64,000 nt of DNA, taken from the NCBI GenBank assembly GCA_015179045.1, contig WHUZ01000113.1, positions 98,351-162,350 on the forward strand, given 5' to 3'. The notes below the pieces were generated by a model. It was given only the letters and a program-made list of their open reading frames with translations. It made no database searches and was not told where the DNA came from. Made by a program: the position numbers and the translations under genes. Positions 41,982-51,290 of the stretch are shown here, piece after piece (position 1 is the stretch's first letter; each line of letters begins with the position of its first letter). This stretch comes from Kalaharituber pfeilii (Eukaryota; Ascomycota; Pezizomycetes; Pezizales; Pezizaceae).

Positions 41982-43239
41982 TCAAATAGTGGGAATTTTA
42001 TGCCCTGCTCTCCAATCCATGCCACCACTCAACTTCTCCTCCGAAATATCATCCCCATCCCCCTGGAAGTACACTCTGATCTCCTTACCATTGTCCCACG
42101 AGACTGCTGCCAGCGGAGTCAATTGGACTGCGTAGCGCAGTTGCCGGAACTCACTCCAAATGGTTCCTTGTCCCCCACACTTGGCGAGCTCCCCAACTGT
42201 GTCACCGAAACGGGCTTGCAGGTAAAGTCGGAGATTTACTGAGTTTCCGCCAAGGTTGATTACAGAGAGGGAGCTGTGGGGCGTAGTGCGGCCGATGTGG
42301 ATCACCTTTTCTGTTTATCAGGACGCTTGTTTGTTAGTAACCTGATACTATGTATGCTGGGCAAAATCTCGCCATAGCCCACAGGGCGGCATGCGAGTAA
42401 TGATATATTTAAAAAAAAATGCTGGGCAAATGGGAGAAAAGGACAGCAAAACAGTTGAAGACAAATTACCATCCCTCCAGTTGTAGCTGACTATTTCGCG
42501 GGTGGAGAGATCCTGGGCCTGAAAATAAACCCAGATGGGGCTGTCTCCGGGCGAGTGACAGTAGGCAGTAAGTGCAGAGCCAGGAAGGGCCTCACTCAGA
42601 GCAGCCCCAATCCTCCACCCCCCACCACCAATAAAATCCATTAAAACCTCCACAATTTTGTTATCGAGGTCGCGCTGAGGATTCAACAAATCCTTATTAG
42701 CTTGAACGAATGGTAGGCGCATTCTTAGCCTATTACACTAGATTAACAACATGGAGGGGACGTTGGTAAATCTTGCCTGATAGTAGACACGGTGACCCAA
42801 TCGCTCACAGAAGACTGCAGCTAATTTGCTGTACGGCGCCGTTCTAATTCTAAGGTGATTGAGCTCACCCGGATACCAACCGTCTCCACTATAGCAGAGC
42901 TCCTGGATCACAGAATCTCGCGTGAGATAGTATAGACGAATCTACCCAGATACATCAGCGCGTTTTCAATCATTTGAAGGATATGAAGGAAGGAAATATT
43001 CAAGGAATAGTATATACCTCTCGACCTTCAGAATAAGTGACTGCTGATAGCGGAGTGAATGCTTTTTGACCTTCGGGGGTAGGAAGGCATGGAGAGCAGT
43101 GGTAGGTTGCGCCATCATTCGAATAAATCTCGCGAAGTTGGCCATTGTATGTTTGAAAGTAGATTCTAATCTTCTCGTTGTGGTTGACAGCTGCAATTGC
43201 AGAACGAGGCAGGATACTGTTATGCATTGACTTGCCCAT
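41982..43239 (-). CDS. AAL-type fucose-binding lectin, four exons
   Basis: Exons on the minus strand: 43239-43018, 42941-42777, 42674-42470 and 42310-41982, 306 residues in all, close to the 312 of Aleuria aurantia lectin. Introns are 76 nt (GTATAT..GTAG), 102 nt (GCAAGA..CTCAG, a GC-AG intron) and 159 nt (GTAATT..ACAG). Six strand motifs spaced 48-51 residues mark a six-bladed propeller: IRIYFQ, IRLYYL, HRVYYQ, IWVYFQ, LRLYLQ and IRVYFQ. In most blades an Arg in this motif is followed 12-13 residues later by Glu, the pair that grips fucose in the family; the fourth blade has Trp in place of Arg. There is no signal peptide, as usual for these cytosolic or unconventionally released lectins, which bind fucosylated glycans. 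The exact acceptor of intron 2 is chosen because it restores the blade length. Intron 3 holds a LINE fragment. Confidence 0.85.
42366..42418 (+). mobile_element. LINE family A short copy inside lectin intron 3
   Basis: CTCGCCATAGCCCACAGGGC, GGCATGCGAGTAATGATAT and a short A tail. The perfect 12-bp duplication ATGCTGGGCAAA lies at 42354-42365 and 42419-42430. It lies antisense to the gene; without it the intron would be 94 nt. Confidence 0.95.
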
Positions 43240-44040
43240 GATGATTCCAAACTTGCGAAAGACAGTGTAATCTGCGGGTCAGGTCAGCTCTCGAGGATAT
43301 CGATGGTGGCTGCAAAAGATAGGGAGCAGCGGCTTGTTTCCCTTGCAGTGATCCACAAATTTACAGGCATGCCATTACTGACGTCTTGAATTCGAGCAGT
43401 TAGTTGCGCTGTAAATTATAGTCTCGCTGAGCGGGGCTGGTGTTGATCAGCGTCTTGGCCAGCCCCTCCTACACGTATTTAAGGCCGTCAATGCTGAGTC
43501 AGCAAAGGCACTCTGCAACCGCGGCGTAGAGCTTGATTCTATCACAAATTTCAATTATATCACAGAAATAATGACCGTCCAACAAGTTGCTGCTTGTGCT
43601 GTCAAAGATGCTAATGACATAGAAGCCCACTCCACTTTGCGAACTATTTCACTTCATTTTGATTACCCCATTGGCTAGGCAATCATGAATGCATCTTAAT
43701 TAACAGACCCGCTACTGGTCGGCATCCTACAACACCTACCCACTTCATTATAAAAATTGATGAGTTTACCAGCTTATGCGCCTGGGCAATCCTTCCTCGA
43801 CAAAACAGAAAAACTCGCAATCATGATACCGTGTCGCGGGGAGGGTGTGCCGGGAGTTTTTTGCCGCCCCAGCCCATCCAGATGGATTTGCTTTTCGGTG
43901 ACATTTCAAGTTCATCATCATGGTCATAGTCTCTAGCAATAAACTGACTCGTGAAGGGAACAAGTCACCAATCGGCAAGGAAAAAAGTGGCATGTTCAAG
44001 CAGAAATGCCCTGAAGGAAAGGATAGCTAGGGGATTGATG
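43240..44040. other. upstream of the lectin gene, nothing else seen
   Basis: Contains the lectin promoter region; no TATA element or other gene is singled out. Confidence 0.3.
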
Positions 44041-44052
44041 ATGGATGATCAA

Positions 44053-44102
44053 GGTGCTGTGGGTGCTGTGGGTGCTGTGGGTGATGTGGGTGATGTGGGT
44101 GA
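44053..44102. repeat. 9-bp minisatellite (GGTGCTGTG, GGTGATGTG)
   Basis: Five head-to-tail units: three GGTGCTGTG followed by two GGTGATGTG, and a partial one. Confidence 0.85.
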
Positions 44103-44514
44103 AACGGCGCTTTAAAATAGGAAGGAATGAGAGAGCAAACGAGGAAGCGAGGACCGAGCATGCCTCTCATATATCAAGAGTAGGTGGTAGCAGGAGCAGA
44201 GTTGAGGGCGGACGGTAGAAGGTGGTGAGCAGGGTGAAAAATCATTTAGGACTGAAGTACAGACCCCTAATGAGCTCGATTTGACGAGAGTGGGGAGGCG
44301 ATTCCTAGAAAGAAAAGGGTCGAAAAGTGGCATTGCGAGGTTGGAGAAGCAGACGGAGCGAGGCGCAAGTGACGTGAACAGGAGAGACAGCAAGCCATTT
44401 GTAGAAAAGTTGTCAGGTGTGGTGAAGAAAATGACAAGCGGAGAGGGTGGCGTTACTGCGTCCTTCTAGCCAGGCAGAAGAGGAGCCAGATCTACTGAGT
44501 TCGTTTGCTGGACT

Positions 44515-44960
44515 GATACTCTCGCATACCGCCCGGAGGGCTATGACGAGAGCCGAAGCTCGGTCGAAAAGAAACAAGGGGAAAGCAAACCAACTATAAA
44601 ATAGTACTTTCCCAAGAACTCTACGAACACCTCTGCCTCTCCCGCAACTGGATCTAGCACAGCTACTCTCCCTGTGGTCGCTTCTCCCTCGCTCTCCACA
44701 CTCCACACTTGTCAATAAATGAACCGATGTCTCCTCCTGCTCTCCACAACACGTACACTCTAGTCCCTCTGCTTTTGCTATCTTATACCTCCAACTACCC
44801 GCCCTGCCATGGCGAACAGTTGCCAGCAGGGTTACGTGATATTCAAAAAAAAAAAAAAACCTCCAACTACCCAATCTTTTCCCTTCAATAATATCCTGGT
44901 TAGTCGACCTACTCTAGCTGGGTGGATACTTCAGCCCCTGGGGAGCAGGCAGCGGCGATC
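44515..44960 (-). mobile_element. degraded LINE copy with a knuckle, family A type
   Basis: The reversed tail has hairpin GCCC-TCC-GGGC (CTCGCATACCGCCCGGAGGG on the plus strand) but no T run. The minus-strand frame reads WRYKIAKAEGLECTCCGEQE and ETSVHLL, a diverged ORF2 knuckle. A B copy splits the coding part at 44801-44857. The boundaries and the duplication are not clear. Confidence 0.65.
44801..44857 (+). mobile_element. LINE family B short 3' copy nested in a LINE ruin
   Basis: GCCCTGCCATGGCGAACAGT, GGTTACGTGATATTC and poly(A). The perfect 14-bp duplication ACCTCCAACTACCC lies at 44787-44800 and 44858-44871. The inner stem reads CCCTGC..GCAGGG, fully paired, where other copies have a U-G pair. 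Confidence 0.9.
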
Positions 44961-46527
44961 GAGGCAGTTGAGCTGGTCCATCCGCACCACTACGGGGTAG
45001 AAATGGTCAGGAATGCCGTATAGGCAATGGTGTAAGCAGTCATCAAAGCACAACGTGTAAAGAATTAGATAATTCTTTCCGTCTGAAATAATTGCCTAGA
45101 GTGCTTCACCTAGAAACCGATCATCACTGGGAAATCGATCAAATCCATTAACCTATGTACAGAGCTGCTGTGAATGCAGATGATGCTCAAGAGGACTTAA
45201 ATCAAATCCAGAGTATGAGAGAATATAGTAAACTATTTTCACACTTACTTTCCTCAGTTTGTAGTATATGAAATATAATATATTCTAGCATATATCTAAT
45301 TATATACTAGAATATTTTTTTTAATTCACTAGATATAAATAAGAGTATCTGAGATCTTTAAATTTTAATATATTCTTTATTACTTAGACTAAATAAGTAT
45401 ATAAAGTTTTATAACTATTGGACTAATATATATAAAGTTAGTATAATATTAAATAATATATTTTTAGAAAATTTATATAATTAAGTTATTATTTAATAAT
45501 AAAAACTTTATAAAAACTATATAGTAAAAATATATATATATATATAAATGGTTTTTAAATAAATTATAGTATTAATAAATATTTAGAATAGTTAAGTACT
45601 ATAAAATATATATATATAAAAACTTAACTTTTTTTATATAATATATAGTATTATATATTAATATTAGTTATTAAAAATTTAAAAATATTATTTTAATAAT
45701 ATTTATAATATTATTTATAAACTTATATATAATATATATAAATTAATTAATAATTTTTTAAAACTATTATAATTGTACTAATAAATAAAATATATAATAT
45801 ATTATAAAAAGTAAAAAATTTATAGATTATATTTATAAAATAAATTTTTATAAAATATAATTTAAAGCTTATTATAAATATAAAAATAAAATTAATTCAA
45901 TTATAAAAAAATAATAAATAAGTAAGTTATAAGTAATTATTAAATAATATAATAAAGTAAGTATAAAAAATTATATAATAAGTATAAAAAAAAAATTATT
46001 ATAAATTCTTATTAATATTTTTATTTTTTTAACTAATTAATAATATAGATTTTTTATAATATAAGTATTCTTTTAATATAAGTATTTATTAAATATAACT
46101 AATTAATTATTAATATTATAATTTTAAAATAATAATATTATCTTATAAATTAAATAATATAATATAAATATATAAATATAATAAAAATATATAATAATAT
46201 AGCTTTTATATATAATATTAATAATTATAAAAATTATTATTAATATATATTAATTTAATTTTATTAGTATATTAAAACTTATTTAGTATTAAATAAATAA
46301 ATAATAAATTAAATTTTATTTTAATAATAAAATAATATTTTACTTATATTTAATAAGTTTTTATTTTTAGTTATCATATTATTTTCTATTTTAAAGATTT
46401 TTTATTTTTAAAAGCTTATTAAATTTATATAAAAATTGTTTTTAAATCTTTTAGTAAGTTAGTAAAGTTAATTTTTATAATTAAATAGTAATAATATATT
46501 ATATATATATAGTATTCTTTACTAATA

Positions 46528-47121
46528 GAGGTTGTCGATGAACAACTGAGAATGGCTACTAGAAGGTACTAGAAAAAATACGCCAGCCAAACTAGGTAGG
46601 TGTCGTGAGGCACCCCTTTTACCCTTGTGAAATTTATTAGTAAGTACTATGAATTACCACAAATATGCCTCTACACAACAAGACTCACGCGTATCAACTT
46701 TACCATGCCCCATCTAAGTCGAAGAGCTGTAATACAACAAGACTTCAGAAGCGAAGCAATGTAAAAGCTATCATGATGCTTATGATTTTTAATTGACGCG
46801 TGATGAACCTATAAAGAGAATATGTATGCATTATTTGTGTTTGTAGGTGCATCTCAATGTTGACGTGATCGGGATGTAAATACGCGGGTGATGCATATGG
46901 TACGAAATAATGTGGGTGTATGCAGCAAAGTAGGCTACTAACTGAGCACTACTTACCAGAAGAGCCCACTACCAGTCAAATTTGACTGGTAACAGGCGTT
47001 ACGTTGGTACCGGAGACTACCAGCCAACAGACCAATGAACGAAGGGGCCAAGGCACTAAAAGCGCCTCAGTTAGTAGTGGTACTTTCTGGTAACCATTCC
47101 TAGTTGTTCGTCGACAACCTC
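46528..47121. mobile_element. 594-bp inverted-repeat element inside the AT island
   Basis: The left end GAGGTTGTCGATGAACAACT and the right end on the minus strand, GAGGTTGTCGACGAACAACT, agree at 25 of 28 positions. Both sides are flanked by TAATA (46523-46527 and 47122-47126), so the target duplication is TA or TAATA. The inside has normal base composition, a 22-bp perfect palindrome (46970-46991) and an inner inverted pair (CTACTAACTGAG at 46936 and its complement near 47070). No transposase is present. It is a non-autonomous DNA element. Confidence 0.8.
46970..46991. repeat. 22-bp perfect palindrome
   Basis: TACCAGTCAAA followed by its exact reverse complement, in the middle of the inverted-repeat element. 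Confidence 0.9.
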
Positions 47122-47340
47122 TAATATTTGAGTTTTTTAAACTCGTATAGATAGTTTTTATAAAACTTTCTAATAGACTTAAAAGAATATTAAAGTTTTT
47201 TTTTAATAGGTTTTTATATATTATCTTTTATATACTCTTGCTAATAGATTTTGTATTTGACTTAACTTTGAATCCTTCTACTATTAATAATATAGTTAAT
47301 ATTATAGTAAAGTTTCTAATTATTATCAAGGTCTATTTAG

Positions 47341-48060
47341 AATAAGAAAAAGAGAATGCGGGATGAGTATGAATTAGTGGTAGGAAGAATACAGAGCATG
47401 GTCAGCTTCGGTTCCTCAGAGGAGTGAATGAGATCTCATGAGAAGGAAGGTGTGAAAAGATGGACATCCAAGAGGTCACAGGAGACATGTAATGGCGGTC
47501 AAGCTGAGTTGAGCTACCGAATGATGATCACCGACTAACAGCCGATTACAGCCAACTTAGCAGCAGCCGAACGATGGGTCGACATAGCAATGACCTCGGT
47601 GCATGACTTAAGACTCTTCTCTCATGTTCTCTCTTGTTCATCGTACTAGTAGTAGTTCATTTGAAGAGAGAGTGTGTGTGTGTATGTGTGTGTGTCTTCT
47701 TACCTCATCGTTCTACTGTTATTCTCTTCGTCTACAAATATCTGTTTATTCTCCCACCTGTAGATGGCTCCTCACCATGCAACTGATGCAACAAGGGGAT
47801 ATGTACTACAGTGCAATACAGTTGCTCTCTCTTATCCTCATCTTTCTCTATTGTCGAAGTGGCTAGTGCCTACGACCCAAGACCGGTACGCCAAGTCGGC
47901 AGACCGTTCTATCCCCTCGCTTCCTTGCAGGACAGAAGAAAAACAGGGGGAAGGTTAGAATGGGGAGACCGCTATCGGATGGGCCACGAAAGGCCTGGGA
48001 AGATTGTATATGGATGACACCATGAGTAAGGAAGTATCGCAGAAGGCTTCTGGAAGTGGG
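47341..48060. other. intergenic, nothing recognised
   Basis: Includes a short GTGTGTGT stretch near 47672-47694; no gene. Confidence 0.3.
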
Positions 48061-48061
48061 G

Positions 48062-48115
48062 TTTTTTTTTGTTTTTTTTAATATCATACTCGTGTGCCGC
48101 CCTGTAGGTTAATGG
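48062..48115 (-). mobile_element. LINE family A tail, degenerate
   Basis: T-rich tract, then ATATCATACTCGTGTGCCGC and CCTGTAGGTTAATGGG, a worn reversed A end with a damaged hairpin. No duplication seen. Confidence 0.55.
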
Positions 48116-48479
48116 GACCACAGTGCGCAACTACGATACCTGTGATGATTCTGACAGACTCACAGACAGCGAATAGCGGTGGTGAGGAAGGTAGGGAAAG
48201 CAGGAAAGGCCAAGACAGGAGAACTGAATAGTTTGGCAAACGGAGATGGCAAGAAAGAGGAATGGATAGGAGGTGAAGCACGTATGGGTAAAAGCCCACA
48301 TAGGCATGGAGGGGAACGAGAGAGCGTGAGGAGAGGGGGTGCGGTGGTGACCGAAGGGGTGGGGGGAGGGGGGGTTGCAAGTGTGGTAGCGGATAAGGAA
48401 AGAGGCGAGAACAGAAAGAGATTTTGGAGAACGAAGGCTCATGGGGTGGAACCGAAGAGCGGTAAGCACCTTCACGAGG

Positions 48480-48597
48480 TTTTTGTTTGTTTGTTTGTTT
48501 GTTTGTTTGTTTGTTTGTTTGTTTTTGTTTTTGTTTTTTTGTATATATATATATGACGTATTACGTAACCCCGTTTGTCGCTGCTCGCTAGGGCAGG
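48480..48597 (-). mobile_element. LINE family B copy with a (GTTT)n expanded tail
   Basis: Duplication GCACCTTCACGAGG (48466-48479) and GCACCTTCGCGAGG (48598-48611), 14 bp with one difference. The tail on the plus strand is a (GTTT) array of about nine units followed by T-rich and (TA) sequence, then ACGTAACCCCGTTTGTCGCT and the reversed B end. Confidence 0.8.
48484..48523. repeat. (GTTT)n microsatellite
   Basis: About nine uninterrupted TTTG units, located at the tail of the B copy; probably grown out of an A-rich tail with AAAC interruptions. Confidence 0.85.
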
Positions 48598-48929
48598 GCA
48601 CCTTCGCGAGGCTAAGGAGAAGAATAGGCATGACGAAGGATTTGGAAGTGATGACCGGGACGGGCGCGGAATGTGAGTGCAGAGAAAGTCAGGCGGCGGA
48701 GCACCTGGCGCTCGAATGTGAAAGAGTCGACTAGCAAGAGGGGGCAGTAGATGGATGATGGAAAGTGGGTGGAGAGGTAGGAGAACGGGGAAGGGGTGGA
48801 CGCCTCTCACATCTTTTCCACTCCACCAAATGGGTAAAAGCGAGAGGAAACGTGAGGAGGGCGAGTGAGTGGCATCGTGCAGATAGCCTTTTTCTTTTGC
48901 TTGCCAGCTCCGAGTAATGAGGGTTCCGG

Positions 48930-48993
48930 CCCATGGCCGGACCGTGGCGGACAGCTGTATGCGGGGTTACGTGAATATTCAATAAAATAAAAA
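48930..48993 (+). mobile_element. LINE family B tail, degenerate
   Basis: CCGTGGCGGACAGCTGTATG, GCGGGGTTACGTGAATATTC and an impure A tail (AATAAAATAAAAAG). No clear duplication. Confidence 0.6.
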
Positions 48994-51220
48994 GATGCCT
49001 CAGCCCTGCTTAGGCTCCTTCGCTCTTGTGCTCTCTCCCTTTTCTTTTATACGTCGTGAGATGTTTCGTTGCTATGGGAGTTGGATTAACAGTAGCCCGG
49101 GCACAAAAACCAATGCAGCGCATAGTAGCCGCACTTGGCGTTGATGATGGCTGATACACGTTGCGAACATTGCTATGAGTTCGTTAGTCTATTCGCTGCC
49201 TTAGGCTGCTGGTATATCGCCCTGTTGCCAAGTGGCCGAGGAAATATACCACTGGCCTAGACCATTGATGAATCGCTCAGGAAAATGCCCATACTGGTTC
49301 TTACTGCTGGAGTCTTCACAGCAAACAGAGAATTCCTGACCATTCGAACAAATACCCAGTTGCCTTGACCCACGCTGAGATACTTTCCTACGATCAGCAA
49401 TCTACATTACATTGCAGAAATTACATTGCAGAAACACTGTAGTTACGCAACACTTTCAGCGAGTTAGAGGCCCTGTTACTTTTACATAGTTGGTGATGAT
49501 GACACTAAAAACAGGATCCTTCAGCAGGAGGTCCCAGACAATTGCGTATATATTACGATTGTGCTGAGCAGCCCCGGGCACTTGATCAAGGTTTCGGTTA
49601 TTTACCACTTTGCTTGTCATGAATAGCCCAAAGCAGAGACGTGGCTTGCAATGTCTTTACTTCTCGAATATCACAACTTTGCCTGAAATCTGTGAAGAAA
49701 ACTTGCTCTCACGGGCATTGTGTCACCTGCTTCCGACAGCAACTACTATTCACGTTGCCGGTTCTTCCACCAATTGCAGCAGTCAGCCTACCTGCGGGAA
49801 CCTCTTTTACTTTATCCGTCAGCAGACAAGTAGATTGCAACAGTTTAACGGCCGTTGGTAGGCGTAACGAGGTGATGCGTGCTGCAAGCGCACACGACTC
49901 AAGTATAATAGTGATGCAGCAATAGTACTCTAGTTAGATACGCAATTTCGACCTTGGCTGCCGTGGGCCTCGGATGGTGTTGCACCCTGCACGAGATATT
50001 AAGTACTCTGAAACATGCTGAACCGAAGCGCTCCCATGCGCCACCAACTACGCATATTAGTTACATCCAATAAACGATTTAACTCGTAACCGCGGCAGCC
50101 GCTTGTGCTATTGTTAAAAGCGTCCGTTGGTGGGGAGCCTGGGGTGCACCCGCAGACGGAAGCGAATGCATGTAAGGTAAATATGAGCGGAGCTAATGCG
50201 AGGTCGCGCTTAATTTAATTAACATTGAGGCGGGCGTTCGAGTCTTAAATGGTATGCTATTTTACCCTCGTCCAATTACAAATTAATAGCCTCCTGCACA
50301 TTGTAGTGAGTTATGCTAGATACCATGCTGCAGTAGGGGGAAGCCCCTGCAGTAAGGCATGTCGATGATGCACCTTTTTGCAGCAAGTTAGAGAATCTGG
50401 AAGCAGGCACGGCAGGAACAGCATGGTAAGAGATGCTGCTCTGTGGCACAAGCGGCCTGCCTACATCTGCTGTCTGGGGTGTGCATGTCAACATGCATAT
50501 CCGACATATATACTTACGCTAAGATAAACGGTATCCGAAATCAACATTGAATCTAGGCTGAAGCATGAAGAAGGGATCTAGCTTCGGTAGGTTGGAACTA
50601 CTAAGGTTTATCAAGGAGTTCGTGAAGGCTGTGGCAGAGGCAGCATGTACTCTACATACAAGTTCTGTGATAGTATGAGCAATGCGAGGGCGACTTGTAC
50701 TGTACTAGATTTTATTATGTAACGTTCCTGGGGATCTTTGGGGAGGGCTGACTTTAAAGGGAGACCCAAAAGTAACACGATTCGTCACGCAACACATGTT
50801 CACAGGATGTACGGACAAGAATCTTGGGGCTCATACTTCTTCAAGCTCAGCTATGGTTATAGCTACCAGGCCAAGGGCAATATTATTCAATTTCTCCTGT
50901 CCAGCCACAGAACTTCGTTCCATGTCTCTCTTCTTCCCTCGATGGACGCCAAATTTCATCCTCTCTGGTGGAGGCTCAGACACTACAGCTACAGTATCCC
51001 TAGATTATAACGAGGCTAACCCTGAATAATGTGTTGGCACTAAGATTACCATGAACATCTCCGCGTTGATCTTGCCCCAAGTTATGCCTTCGGAAGTAGT
51101 TTTAGCTGAAATGCATATAGTACAGCTTGAATTTCGTTCCTCAGCTTTAACCGAGTCCATAGTCGTTACCTTCGTCCTTACTCTCTTTGAGTGTACATAA
51201 CATGCACGTTAGTGCTGCCC
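48994..51220. other. 2.2 kb without recognised features
   Basis: Several short frames (for example 49641-49925) but nothing protein-like enough to call. Confidence 0.3.
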
Positions 51221-51290
51221 CGTCATAGCCCAGAAGGGCTGCACAGGGGAGATAAAAATAAACTCAAAGGGAATAAAAAAAAACTGTAGT
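51221..51290 (+). mobile_element. LINE family A tail, degenerate
   Basis: CGTCATAGCCCAGAAGGGCT, then a worn GCACAGGGGAGAT and an impure A-rich tail. The GCCC..GGGC stem remains with a four-base loop. Confidence 0.5.

Larger units (their letters stand above)
45225..47340. repeat. AT-only island, probably a RIP-mutated repeat
   Basis: From about 45225 to 46527 and from 47122 to 47340 the sequence is almost purely A and T, with stop codons in every frame, unlike the surrounding DNA of about 45% GC. In fungi such islands arise when repeat-induced point mutation or similar cytosine mutation destroys duplicated transposons (established knowledge; the specific cause here is inference). The original element cannot be recognised. 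It is interrupted by a GC-normal inverted-repeat element. Confidence 0.7.
48180..48735 (+). mobile_element. LINE fragment of a third family, split by a B copy
   Basis: After the B insertion the frame reads ARLRRRIGMTKDLEVMTGTG, then CECRESQAAEHLALECERVD, a knuckle of the same kind as in other LINE ORF2 ends (C-x-C..H..C). The sequence upstream (48180-48465) is protein-like and basic and joins it across the insertion. The limits are uncertain. Confidence 0.5.

Noticed and set aside
42713..42738. Earlier acceptors for lectin intron 2 (TCTAG or CTAAG)
   Set aside because: They would give an intron of about 39-53 nt, and either a wrong frame or over 30 extra residues between two propeller strands.
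50225..50252. tRNA-like GTTCGAGTC word
   Set aside because: No A box or acceptor and anticodon stems can be folded around it. No tRNA gene was found anywhere in the window.
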